From NCBI GenBank assembly GCA_016713225.1, contig JADJPO010000002.1, forward strand, positions 186,001 to 250,000: 64,000 bases of DNA. The letters run 5' to 3'. The translations under genes were made by a program, and so were the position numbers. This DNA comes from Kineosporiaceae bacterium (lineage in GTDB: Bacteria > Actinomycetota > Actinomycetes > Actinomycetales > Kineosporiaceae). The notes beneath the pieces are model-generated. The model saw only the letters and a list, made by a program, of their open reading frames with translations, ran no database searches and was not told the origin of the DNA. Shown here piece by piece: positions 35,150 to 42,559 of this stretch. How positions within the stretch are numbered: position 1 is the stretch's first letter; the number at the start of each line of letters is the position of its first letter.

Positions 35150-35542
35150 ATGGACCACCGACATCGACTGACTCCGCGCTACCTCGAGGTCGACCGCCAG
35201 GGCGTGGTGTTCAACATGTGGTATCTCGCCTACTTCGACGACGCGCTGGCGGGGTGGTTGGCCCACGGTGGCCTGCCCTACCCCGAGCTGCTGGCCGCGG
35301 GCTATGACGTCTCGCTGGTTCACACCGAGCTCGAGTGGACCTCTGGACTGGCGTACGGCGAGTCGGCCGAGATCGCGGTGGGCGTCGAGCACGTCGGGCG
35401 GACCAGCTTCACGCTCAGCTTCGAGGTGCTCCGGGACGGCGTCGCCATCTGCCGTGGCCGCACCGTGTACGTGGTGGTGGCCGATGACGGGTCGGGCAAG
35501 CGCGAGATTCCTCCCGCGCTGATGGCGGTGCTGCGCGGCTGA
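35150..35542 (+). CDS. Hot-dog fold acyl-CoA thioesterase (4HBT/YbgC type)
   Basis: A 130-residue protein. TPRYLEVDRQGVVFNMWYL followed by AYFDDA is the 4HBT active-site stretch, with the usual catalytic Asp position in VDRQG and the FE-A helix replaced by YFDDA. These enzymes hydrolyse short acyl-CoA or aromatic acyl-CoA thioesters. The ATG is chosen because it starts the family region; the frame is open much further upstream but codes low-complexity residues there. Convergent with the next gene by four bases. Confidence 0.82.
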   Translation: MDHRHRLTPRYLEVDRQGVVFNMWYLAYFDDALAGWLAHGGLPYPELLAAGYDVSLVHTELEWTSGLAYGESAEIAVGVEHVGRTSFTLSFEVLRDGVAICRGRTVYVVVADDGSGKREIPPALMAVLRG

Positions 35543-35546
35543 GGTC

Positions 35547-35897
35547 TCAGCCCGCGAGGACGTCGTCCAGGCTGCGACCGCGGGCCATCGCCAGTTCTTC
35601 GCGCAGCCCGGTGACGGCGGCCTTGAGTTCGAAGCCACCCAGCCGCTGCAGGTCGTCGAGCACCACCGTCGCCACGCCGATGGTCGTATCGTCCAGGGCA
35701 CGGCAGTTCTCGCCGGCGTCGGCGAGGTGGGCCAGGGCCTCGTTCACGTGCCGCCGGACGTCGGGGTGCACCGCCATCAGGGCGTCCACCTCACGTTCGT
35801 GGGTGCGCAGGATGCGCTCCCAGCGCAGGCCGACCCGAGTCGTGCTGAGCTTCTCGTGCAGCACCCGGCTGGCGTCCTGCTGATGAGGGACGAACAT
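35547..35897 (-). CDS. Small alpha-helical protein, unknown
   Basis: A 116-residue soluble protein, ATG preceded by GGAAGGA. It is predicted all-helical with LRWERILRTHEREVDALMAVHPDVRRHV in the first half (longer than can be quoted in full) and a second half FELKAAVTGLREELAMARG ending in LDDVLAG. No family recognised. It sits between the thioesterase and the Rieske genes on the same strand as the latter, 147 bases downstream of them, so it may be their operon partner. Confidence 0.6.
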   Translation of the reverse strand: MFVPHQQDASRVLHEKLSTTRVGLRWERILRTHEREVDALMAVHPDVRRHVNEALAHLADAGENCRALDDTTIGVATVVLDDLQRLGGFELKAAVTGLREELAMARGRSLDDVLAG

Positions 35898-36044
35898 CGC
35901 CTCTGGTCCTTCCTGTCGATGCCCCCATCGTCGTCCGGCGACCGGGTGGTGATGAGCAGTCCAGGGCTCCTCGAGGCAAGACCAACCCAAAGCAGGAGCG
36001 GCTGTCGCCCATTCGGACGACGGCCGCTGCGGCGGATGGAGGCG

Positions 36045-36551
36045 TCAGCCGAGGGTGACCCCGTCGCCGGAGACCGTCGCGGGCAGGCTCTTCAGGCCCG
36101 TGGTCGCCGGACCCTGTTCGACCGCTCCGGTGGCGGCGTCGAAGGTCGACCCGTGGCAGGGGCACGTCAACTTCGCTCCGGCGGGTGCGACCACGCAGCC
36201 TCGGTGCGGACACGTGGCGTCGAAGGCCACGACCTTGCCGGCTTCGGGCTGGGCCAGGACGACCTTCTGCCCGGCGATCTCGGCGACGGTGGCGCCACCC
36301 ACCGGGATGTCGGCCAGCTTGGCGGCGGCAGCACCGGCAGCGGAGGCAGCGGCCGAAGCAGCCCCCCCGGCAGCGGAGGCCGCCACCGAGCCCGCAGCTC
36401 CGGCGGCCGAGGAGGCCGTGGCGGCAGGATCATCCGACCCGCAGGCGCTCAGCGCTCCGAGGGTGCCGACTCCGGCGACGGCGCCGGCGCCGGCGGTCAG
36501 GACGGTGCGCCGGGTGGGGCGCGTGGACTCGGTCGGCTTCGGGGTGGTCAT
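36045..36551 (-). CDS. Rieske [2Fe-2S] lipoprotein, short form
   Basis: A 168-residue exported Rieske protein with AGGAGGAAA before the ATG. The N-terminus combines a twin-arginine signal (TRRTVLTAG) with a lipobox-like LSACGS, so it is probably folded with its cluster before export and then lipid-anchored. An Ala-Ser-Gly-rich linker of about 45 residues leads to the Rieske domain, whose ligands are in CPHRGCVV and CPCHGSTFD. The domain is the soluble ferredoxin type, and no cytochrome b partner is encoded nearby. It lies directly downstream of a second gene of the same kind. Confidence 0.88.
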   Translation of the reverse strand: MTTPKPTESTRPTRRTVLTAGAGAVAGVGTLGALSACGSDDPAATASSAAGAAGSVAASAAGGAASAAASAAGAAAAKLADIPVGGATVAEIAGQKVVLAQPEAGKVVAFDATCPHRGCVVAPAGAKLTCPCHGSTFDAATGAVEQGPATTGLKSLPATVSGDGVTLG

Positions 36552-36608
36552 CGAGTGTTTCCTCCTGGAGTTGATGTCTCTGGTGGACAACTTACGTTTC
36601 CGGCGTCG

Positions 36609-37376
36609 TCAGCCGACGCTGACACCGCCGTCGTGCACCCGAACCGAGATCCGGGGGAGCGCGGAGGTGGCAGGTCCTTGCAGCACCGCCCCCGAGCTCA
36701 GGTCGAAGGCCGATCCGTGGCAGGGGCAGTCGAGTCGGCCGCCCGAGGCCCGCACGATGCAACCGAGGTGCGTGCAGTGGGCATCGAAGCCGACCACCGA
36801 GTTCGAGCCGGTGCGGGACAGGACGACGGCGCGGCCCTTGATGGTGCGCACCACGGCCCCGCCGACCGGGATCTGCGCGAGCGAGATATCGGTCGGGTCG
36901 GGGGCGGCGGTCTTTGTCGTGGTCGTGGTGGTGGGCTTCTTGGTCGTGGTGGTGGGCTTGGAGGTGGTCTTGCTGGTCGTGGCCGTCTTCGAGGTAGTTC
37001 GGGTGGAACTCGTCTCGTCGTCGTCCTCGGATGTGGTCCGCGAGGTGGTTGTCGAGGCCTTGGCCTTGACCTTGGCCGAGGTGGACGACGGCGTGCGCGT
37101 GGGCTGTACCGAGGCCGACGCCTCGGCAGTCGGCGATGCCGAGCCGGACGCCGACGATGTCGCGTCGGTCGGAGCCGGTGCGGCGCCGGTGGCCGGATCG
37201 GCATCGGACCCGCAACCGGCCAGAGTCGTGCCGAAAGCACCCATACCGACCACCACAGCGCCGGCGCGGATCACCGACCGACGCTGCACTGACCCGGTGG
37301 ATCCGGTCGCGACCGCGAAGGACGCCTCGGCGTCACGGTCGGCGTGGTGCGGGTGGTGGTTCGACGGACGGCTCAT
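36609..37376 (-). CDS. Rieske [2Fe-2S] lipoprotein, long-linker form
   Basis: A 255-residue paralogue of the next gene downstream. VQRRSVIRAG is a twin-arginine signal and TLAGCGSD a lipobox. A Ser/Thr/Lys-rich low-complexity linker of about 80 residues (TTTKKPTTTTTTK and similar) separates the anchor from the Rieske domain with CTHLGCIV and CPCHGSAFD. Such linkers suggest reach across the cell wall and possible glycosylation. Electron donor and acceptor are unknown. The two genes are 57 bases apart and on the same strand. Confidence 0.88.
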   Translation of the reverse strand: MSRPSNHHPHHADRDAEASFAVATGSTGSVQRRSVIRAGAVVVGMGAFGTTLAGCGSDADPATGAAPAPTDATSSASGSASPTAEASASVQPTRTPSSTSAKVKAKASTTTSRTTSEDDDETSSTRTTSKTATTSKTTSKPTTTTKKPTTTTTTKTAAPDPTDISLAQIPVGGAVVRTIKGRAVVLSRTGSNSVVGFDAHCTHLGCIVRASGGRLDCPCHGSAFDLSSGAVLQGPATSALPRISVRVHDGGVSVG

Positions 37377-37460
37377 GAGGCCCCTTCCCAAGCGGCGGCG
37401 TTCACGGTGCCGCGGAGCATACCCCAAGAAGCTGACGCATCAGCCTGAGTTGGCAGACCC

Positions 37461-39599
37461 TCAGGAGGTCTGCAGGTGGCGTCGCGCCAACAGCGGCTCG
37501 ACACGCGGCGCCCGGCCCCGGACGGCGACGAACGCCGCCAATGGGTCCACCGAACCCCCGCGCGAGAGCAGGTGGTCGGCGAAGCGTCGGCCGTTCTCGC
37601 GGCGTAGGCCACCGTTCTCGGCGAACCACTCCACCATGTCGGCGTCCAGCACCTCGCTCCAGAGGTAGCTGTAGTACCCCGCGCTGTAGCCGCCGGCGAA
37701 GATGTGCGCGAAGTACGTGCTGCGGTATCGCGGCGGGATCCGTTCCAGAGCAACTCCGTTGCGCGCCAAGGCATCCCGCTCGAAGGTGATGACGTCGTCC
37801 GGGCCGATGGCCGCCGCGGCCGCGGGGGTGAGGCGGTGCCACTCCAGATCGAGCAGGGTGGCGGCCAGGTATTCGGTCGTGGTGAATCCCTGGCCGTAGG
37901 CGCGTGAGGCGATCAGGGCGTCGATCACCGCCTGGGTCAGCGGCTCGCCGGTGACGTGGTGACGCGCATAGCGGGGCAGCACCTCGGGGTGGAACCCCCA
38001 CATCTCGTTGACCTGCGAGGGGAACTCGACGAAGTCGCGCGGCACGTTGGTGCCCGACAGCTTCGGGTACCGGACGTCGGACAGCAGGCCGTGCAGGACG
38101 TGACCGAACTCGTGGAAGGCGGTCTCGACCTCGTCGAGCGTCAGCAGCGTCGGTTCGCCCGCGGCCGGACGCGGCACATTGAGGTTGATGACGATGACCG
38201 GTGCGGCGTCCAGCAGGCGTGACTGGTCGACGAAACTGCTCATCCAGGCACCGCCGCGTTTGGAGTCGCGGGCATACCAGTCGGCCAGGAACAGACCCAG
38301 CGCGGCGCCGTCCTCAGTGGTGACCTCGAACACCTGCACGTCGTCGGCGTAGCCGGCCAGGTCGGTGCGCGGGGTGAAGCTCAACCCGTACAAGGCGTTG
38401 GCGGCGAAGAAGATGCCGTCGGTGACGACGCGCTCGAGCTCGAAGTACGGCTGCAGCGAGGCGACGTCCACCTGGTAGGTGCGATCGCGCACGATGCGGG
38501 CGTAATAGGGCCAGTCCCAGGCCTGCAGCGGGCCGTCGTGGCCGTCGGCGTGCAACGCCGACTCCAGTTCTGCCGCTTCACGTTCGGCGTTCGCGACGGC
38601 CGGGGCGATCAGGCCCGAGAGCATGGCGTCGACCGCGGCCAGTGAGCCGGCGGTCTCGTCCTCGATCACGTAGCCGGCGTGATCCGGGTAGCCGAGCAGG
38701 ACGGCGCGCTCCGCCCGCAGCGCGACCACCCGGGCCACCGCGGCTCGCGTGTCGTGGGCGCTACCCCGCCCGCCTCGGGCCACCGAGGCGCGGTGCAGCC
38801 GCTCGCGCAGCCCGCGATGGGTGAGCTGCTCCAGCTCGGGCTGACTGCTGGGCAGGCCCAAGGTGAGCAGGTACCCGTCGAGTCCGCGGGGCGAGGCGGC
38901 CTGCTCGGCGGCCGAGATCGCGCCGTCCGGCAGCCCGTCGAGCTCGGCGCGGTCGCTGACGTGAACCGCCAACTCGACCGTGTCGGCGAGCAGGTCGTTC
39001 TTGAACGCCGTGCCCAGCGTGGCGAGCTCGGCGTTGATCTCGCGCAACCGGTCCTGTTGGGCCGGCTGGAGGGCGGCCCCGGCCCGGACGAAGTCGGTGT
39101 GGTACCGATCGAGCAGGCGCTGCTGTTCGTCGTCCAGGCCCGAATCGGCGCCCGAATCGGCGCCCGAATCGGCGCTCGAGTCGGCGCCCGACCCGGCCGG
39201 CGAGTCGTGCTGAACGGCATGCAGCGCGGCCAGGCGGGCGAACAGCCGGCGATCGAGGTGGATCGCGTCGCTGTGGGCAGCCAGCTGTGGCGTCACCTCG
39301 GCCTCGATCGCGGCCAACTCATCGGTCAGGACCGAGCTGGTGAGGTTGAAGAACACCTGCGCCACCCGGGTGAGCAGGGCGCCGGACCGTTCGAGGGCCT
39401 CGACCGTGTTGACGAAGGTCGCCGGCTCGGGATCGGTCGCGATGGCCTCGACCTCGGCGCGCTGCCCCGCCATGCCCGCCGCGAACGCGGGCCGGTAGTG
39501 ATCGGGCCGGATCCGGTCGAACGGCGGCAGCCCGAACGGCAGATCGCTCGGCGCGCTGAAGGGATTGTCGGCGGGCAGGCCGGTCGAACCGAACGTCAT
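37461..39599 (-). CDS. M3-family metallopeptidase (Dcp-like)
   Basis: At 712 residues this is the size of dipeptidyl carboxypeptidase/oligopeptidase A. The zinc motif is AFHEFGHVLHGLL with the third ligand Glu downstream near FVEFPSQVNEMW. The N-terminal FDRIRPDHYRPAFAAGM matches the start of cytoplasmic Dcp enzymes. An insertion around residues 140-160 (Ser-Gly-Ala-Asp repeats) is coded by a 12-bp tandem repeat and is not part of the family core. Single gene, divergent from the acyltransferase. Confidence 0.92.
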   Translation of the reverse strand: MTFGSTGLPADNPFSAPSDLPFGLPPFDRIRPDHYRPAFAAGMAGQRAEVEAIATDPEPATFVNTVEALERSGALLTRVAQVFFNLTSSVLTDELAAIEAEVTPQLAAHSDAIHLDRRLFARLAALHAVQHDSPAGSGADSSADSGADSGADSGLDDEQQRLLDRYHTDFVRAGAALQPAQQDRLREINAELATLGTAFKNDLLADTVELAVHVSDRAELDGLPDGAISAAEQAASPRGLDGYLLTLGLPSSQPELEQLTHRGLRERLHRASVARGGRGSAHDTRAAVARVVALRAERAVLLGYPDHAGYVIEDETAGSLAAVDAMLSGLIAPAVANAEREAAELESALHADGHDGPLQAWDWPYYARIVRDRTYQVDVASLQPYFELERVVTDGIFFAANALYGLSFTPRTDLAGYADDVQVFEVTTEDGAALGLFLADWYARDSKRGGAWMSSFVDQSRLLDAAPVIVINLNVPRPAAGEPTLLTLDEVETAFHEFGHVLHGLLSDVRYPKLSGTNVPRDFVEFPSQVNEMWGFHPEVLPRYARHHVTGEPLTQAVIDALIASRAYGQGFTTTEYLAATLLDLEWHRLTPAAAAAIGPDDVITFERDALARNGVALERIPPRYRSTYFAHIFAGGYSAGYYSYLWSEVLDADMVEWFAENGGLRRENGRRFADHLLSRGGSVDPLAAFVAVRGRAPRVEPLLARRHLQTS
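39139..39186. repeat. Four tandem 12-bp repeats (CCCGAATCGGCG) in the M3 peptidase gene
   Basis: Three perfect copies and one diverged copy code Ser-Gly-Ala-Asp units on the minus strand. In-frame copy-number changes would vary a surface loop. Confidence 0.9.
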
Positions 39600-39637
39600 G
39601 CCGACACTCTAGGCGGGGGCGTTCTACGCTTCGCAGC

Positions 39638-40390
39638 GTGCGAGACCTTGTCTATCCCCCGGTGGTCGGCGTAGCTCGCGGCCTGTTCGCGGCCCTGGGC
39701 CTGAAGTTCTCCTTCGAGGGCCTCGAGAACATCCCGCGCACCGGTGGTGCCGTGATCGCCAGCAACCACGTCAGCTACCTGGACTTCACCTTCCTCGGCC
39801 TGGGCGCCCTGCGCCACCACCGGTACATCCGGTTCATGGCCAAGGACGCGGTGTTCCGCCACCCGGTGTCGGGTCCGCTGATGCGCGGCATGCACCACAT
39901 CCCGGTCGATCGCACCGCGGGCTCGGCGGCATTCAAGGAGGCGCTGACCGCGCTGAAGAGCGGCGAGTTGGTGGGGGTGTTCCCCGAGGCGACCATCAGC
40001 CGTTCGTTCATGCTCAAGGACTTCAAGCCGGGGGCCGTGCGGATGGCGGCCGCCGCGGGCGTCCCGCTGATCCCGGCGGTGGTGTGGGGTGGGCAGCGGA
40101 TCTTCACCAAGGCCCGGCCGAAGGACTTCCGTCACCGGGGCAAGGCGATCACGGTGGCGTTCGGCGAGCCGATCACGGTGGGCAAGGGTGCCGCGGCCGA
40201 GGCGTCGTCCGAGACCTTGATCTCGGCCATGGCGGCCATGCTCGATCGGGTGCAGCACAGCTATCCGCAACACCCCTCCGGCCCGGAGGACACCTGGTGG
40301 CTGCCGGCCGCACTGGGCGGGTCTGCGCCGACACCCGAGGAGGCTGCGCAGTTGGACGCCGAGGATCGCGCCAAGCGCGGCGGGGTCTGA
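39638..40390 (+). CDS. 1-acyl-sn-glycerol-3-phosphate acyltransferase-like protein
   Basis: A 250-residue PlsC-family acyltransferase. ASNHVSYLDFTF is the catalytic HX4D block, FMAKDAVFRHP is block II, and GVFPEATISRSF is the FPEGT-type substrate block with Ala for Gly. Such enzymes acylate lysophosphatidate or other lysophospholipids at the inner membrane. Translation begins at a GTG. The last 30 residues are polar. It is convergent with the first TPR-like gene, with only three bases between them. Confidence 0.9.
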   Translation: MRDLVYPPVVGVARGLFAALGLKFSFEGLENIPRTGGAVIASNHVSYLDFTFLGLGALRHHRYIRFMAKDAVFRHPVSGPLMRGMHHIPVDRTAGSAAFKEALTALKSGELVGVFPEATISRSFMLKDFKPGAVRMAAAAGVPLIPAVVWGGQRIFTKARPKDFRHRGKAITVAFGEPITVGKGAAAEASSETLISAMAAMLDRVQHSYPQHPSGPEDTWWLPAALGGSAPTPEEAAQLDAEDRAKRGGV

Positions 40391-40393
40391 GCG

Positions 40394-42424
40394 TCAGCGC
40401 GGCACCTGGAGGCGTACCAGCCCCGGAGACGACCGGGGACCGGGGGCATACCGTGCCACCTGCTCGTCGACGTGCTCCAGGGCGATGCGTCCCCAGGGCA
40501 TCACCACCCGTGGCGGCACGGACATGCTCGTCTCCTGCTCGATCCAGTCCTGGTGGATGCCGAGCCGGCCCGGGGTCAGCAGTGTCACGAGTGCGGCCAC
40601 CGACCGCGTCTGGTCCGGTGAGTCGTCGACCGGGTCGGGCATGCTCTGCGATCGGATCGTCTCGAGGAACTCGCTGAGCAGGACGGCGTCCCCGGTGGCC
40701 GCGATGGCACGCAGTGCCGCCGCGACCGCGCCATCGAGCTGACGCCGGATCGCCGCTCGCTCGGAGCTGCTGGGTACCAGGGAGAACTCCCGCAGGTGGA
40801 ACACCACTGCGGGGACCAGCCACGCGACGGCCGAGTCGGCACGGCCGGACTCCCCGTGGACGAACCCCAGCAGCGCCGCGGCCCGGGCGGCGAGGGCGCT
40901 ACTGCCGCCCCGGCCGGCGAGCAGCTCGCCGTGCCAGCGTTCCAGCTCGCCGATCGAGACCTGGCGATCACCCCGGGCCAGGGCGGCCAGAGCCCGGTAC
41001 AGCGGCATGACCAGCTCGAGCCCGCGGGCGCCGAAACGATCCCCGTCCGTGCGCGCGAGCTGCACGATGCGGTCGAGCTGCGCCAACCGCGCAGTCGCTG
41101 TGGCGCCGTCCTGGGCCGCGGCGTCCATCAGGATCAGGATGCCCAGCGCGAAGGCTGCGTGCTCGGCCGACCGCGGGTCGTCGCCGGCCCGGGCGACCAT
41201 CCGTTCGGCGAGCTCGTGCATGCCCGAGACATCCTCGGCCGCAAGGCGTTCCATGATGGCCTTCTGGTCGCGCAGGAACGCCAGGTCCTGATCGATCAAT
41301 CGGCCCTGCACCACCTCGATGAGCTGCTGTGCGGTGGTGAGATCGGCCCGCGACTGGGTCAGGGACGCCAGAGTGGTCACGAGCAGGTCGACGAAATCCT
41401 GGTCTTCGAGGTGATCGGCCAGGGCCAGCGCGCGACGGATCACGTGCTCGGCGGCCGCCAGGTCCGGGCGCAGCAGCTGAGCCACGGCGAGCATGCCCAG
41501 CGTCAGGGCCTGCAGCGAGCGGTCGGTGAGGCGTTCGCAGCTCTCGACCCCGAACTGCAGGACGTCGATCGCCGGAGCAGCGTCCAATCGCTCCAGGTGC
41601 ACCAGGCCGAGCTGCAACGCGCCCATGGCCGCCAGCGCATCGTCGTCCAGGCGCCGTCCGATCTCGAACGCCTTCCGGGCGAACCGTTCCCGGCGCTCGG
41701 TGTCCGCCGCGTCGCAGCCCGAGAGCAGCTCGACGGCGGCCCGCCCGGCCAGGATCTCGCTCTCGTCCGCCTCCGCGTGCTCCTCCACGTGACGCCAGTG
41801 CCCGGCAGCGCGCTCGAAGGCTGTCGCGGCGCGCTCCGGATCGGTGGTCACGGCCAGTCCGGCCAGGGCGTCGAATGACTCTGCGGCCTGGCCATGGGCC
41901 GAGCAGGCGGCCGAGATCTCGGCGGCCCGGGCATACGCCTCGACGGCCTCGGCGTTCCGGTGCTGTCGCCTCAGAGCCTCACCCAGCAGATGCCAGGGGG
42001 TGCCGGCGTGGAAGTCCTGATCTTCGTCGAGGGCGGTCGCGGCCTCACGCAACAGGGTCTCGGCCTCGTCGAGCAGGTTCAGGTCGAGCGCCAGCTGCCC
42101 CCGCTGAAGCCGGGTATCGGCGGCAGGGAAGGGCCAGTCCAGGCCGGTGTAGAGGTCCTCGATGCAGGCGGCGTAGAGCCGCACGCCGAGCGCGTCGCGA
42201 TCCTGCCCGCTGTCGAGTGCGATCCGTAGGCCCTGATCCAGCTGCGCCGTGACCATGTCGTCGAGCTCATCGACGGCCTCGATCAGATCCTCGGCCTCCA
42301 GCAGAGCCTCGGCGACGGCCTCGACGGCCGCGTCCAGCTCGGCATCGCTGCCCCACAGGGCGTCCCACAACCGACCGTGCGCCTGACGCAATCTCGGCCA
42401 GGAGCTCTTCGCTGCCTCGTCCAC
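40394..42424 (-). CDS. TPR-like repeat protein A of the CHAT-associated region
   Basis: A 676-residue, almost entirely helical, acidic protein with repeated 34-36-residue helix pairs (for instance LNLLDEAETLLREAATALDE, GEALRRQHRNAEAVEAYARA), so a TPR-like solenoid. It shares its C-terminal design with the divergently transcribed gene next door: LLSEFLETIRSQSMPDP, then MPWGRIALEHV and a final VRLQVPR compare with LLAELLETVHGQAMPEP, MPWLRLALEEH and VRFTVAR. The start is GTG. No signal peptide or membrane helix. TPR proteins of this kind often sense or scaffold in CHAT-protease conflict systems; that role is inferred from context. Confidence 0.78.
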   Translation of the reverse strand: MDEAAKSSWPRLRQAHGRLWDALWGSDAELDAAVEAVAEALLEAEDLIEAVDELDDMVTAQLDQGLRIALDSGQDRDALGVRLYAACIEDLYTGLDWPFPAADTRLQRGQLALDLNLLDEAETLLREAATALDEDQDFHAGTPWHLLGEALRRQHRNAEAVEAYARAAEISAACSAHGQAAESFDALAGLAVTTDPERAATAFERAAGHWRHVEEHAEADESEILAGRAAVELLSGCDAADTERRERFARKAFEIGRRLDDDALAAMGALQLGLVHLERLDAAPAIDVLQFGVESCERLTDRSLQALTLGMLAVAQLLRPDLAAAEHVIRRALALADHLEDQDFVDLLVTTLASLTQSRADLTTAQQLIEVVQGRLIDQDLAFLRDQKAIMERLAAEDVSGMHELAERMVARAGDDPRSAEHAAFALGILILMDAAAQDGATATARLAQLDRIVQLARTDGDRFGARGLELVMPLYRALAALARGDRQVSIGELERWHGELLAGRGGSSALAARAAALLGFVHGESGRADSAVAWLVPAVVFHLREFSLVPSSSERAAIRRQLDGAVAAALRAIAATGDAVLLSEFLETIRSQSMPDPVDDSPDQTRSVAALVTLLTPGRLGIHQDWIEQETSMSVPPRVVMPWGRIALEHVDEQVARYAPGPRSSPGLVRLQVPR

Positions 42425-42559
42425 AGCTGGCCATCCTGGCGGACGTCTCCGCCAGGGCGATACCTCGATCCACCTCCTGCCCCCGGGCCGGTGGCTCCAT
42501 AGACTCGGGTGGTGTCAGGCCGAGGTCGTCGTCGGCGCCCTACGTGACCTGGGGGGTTG

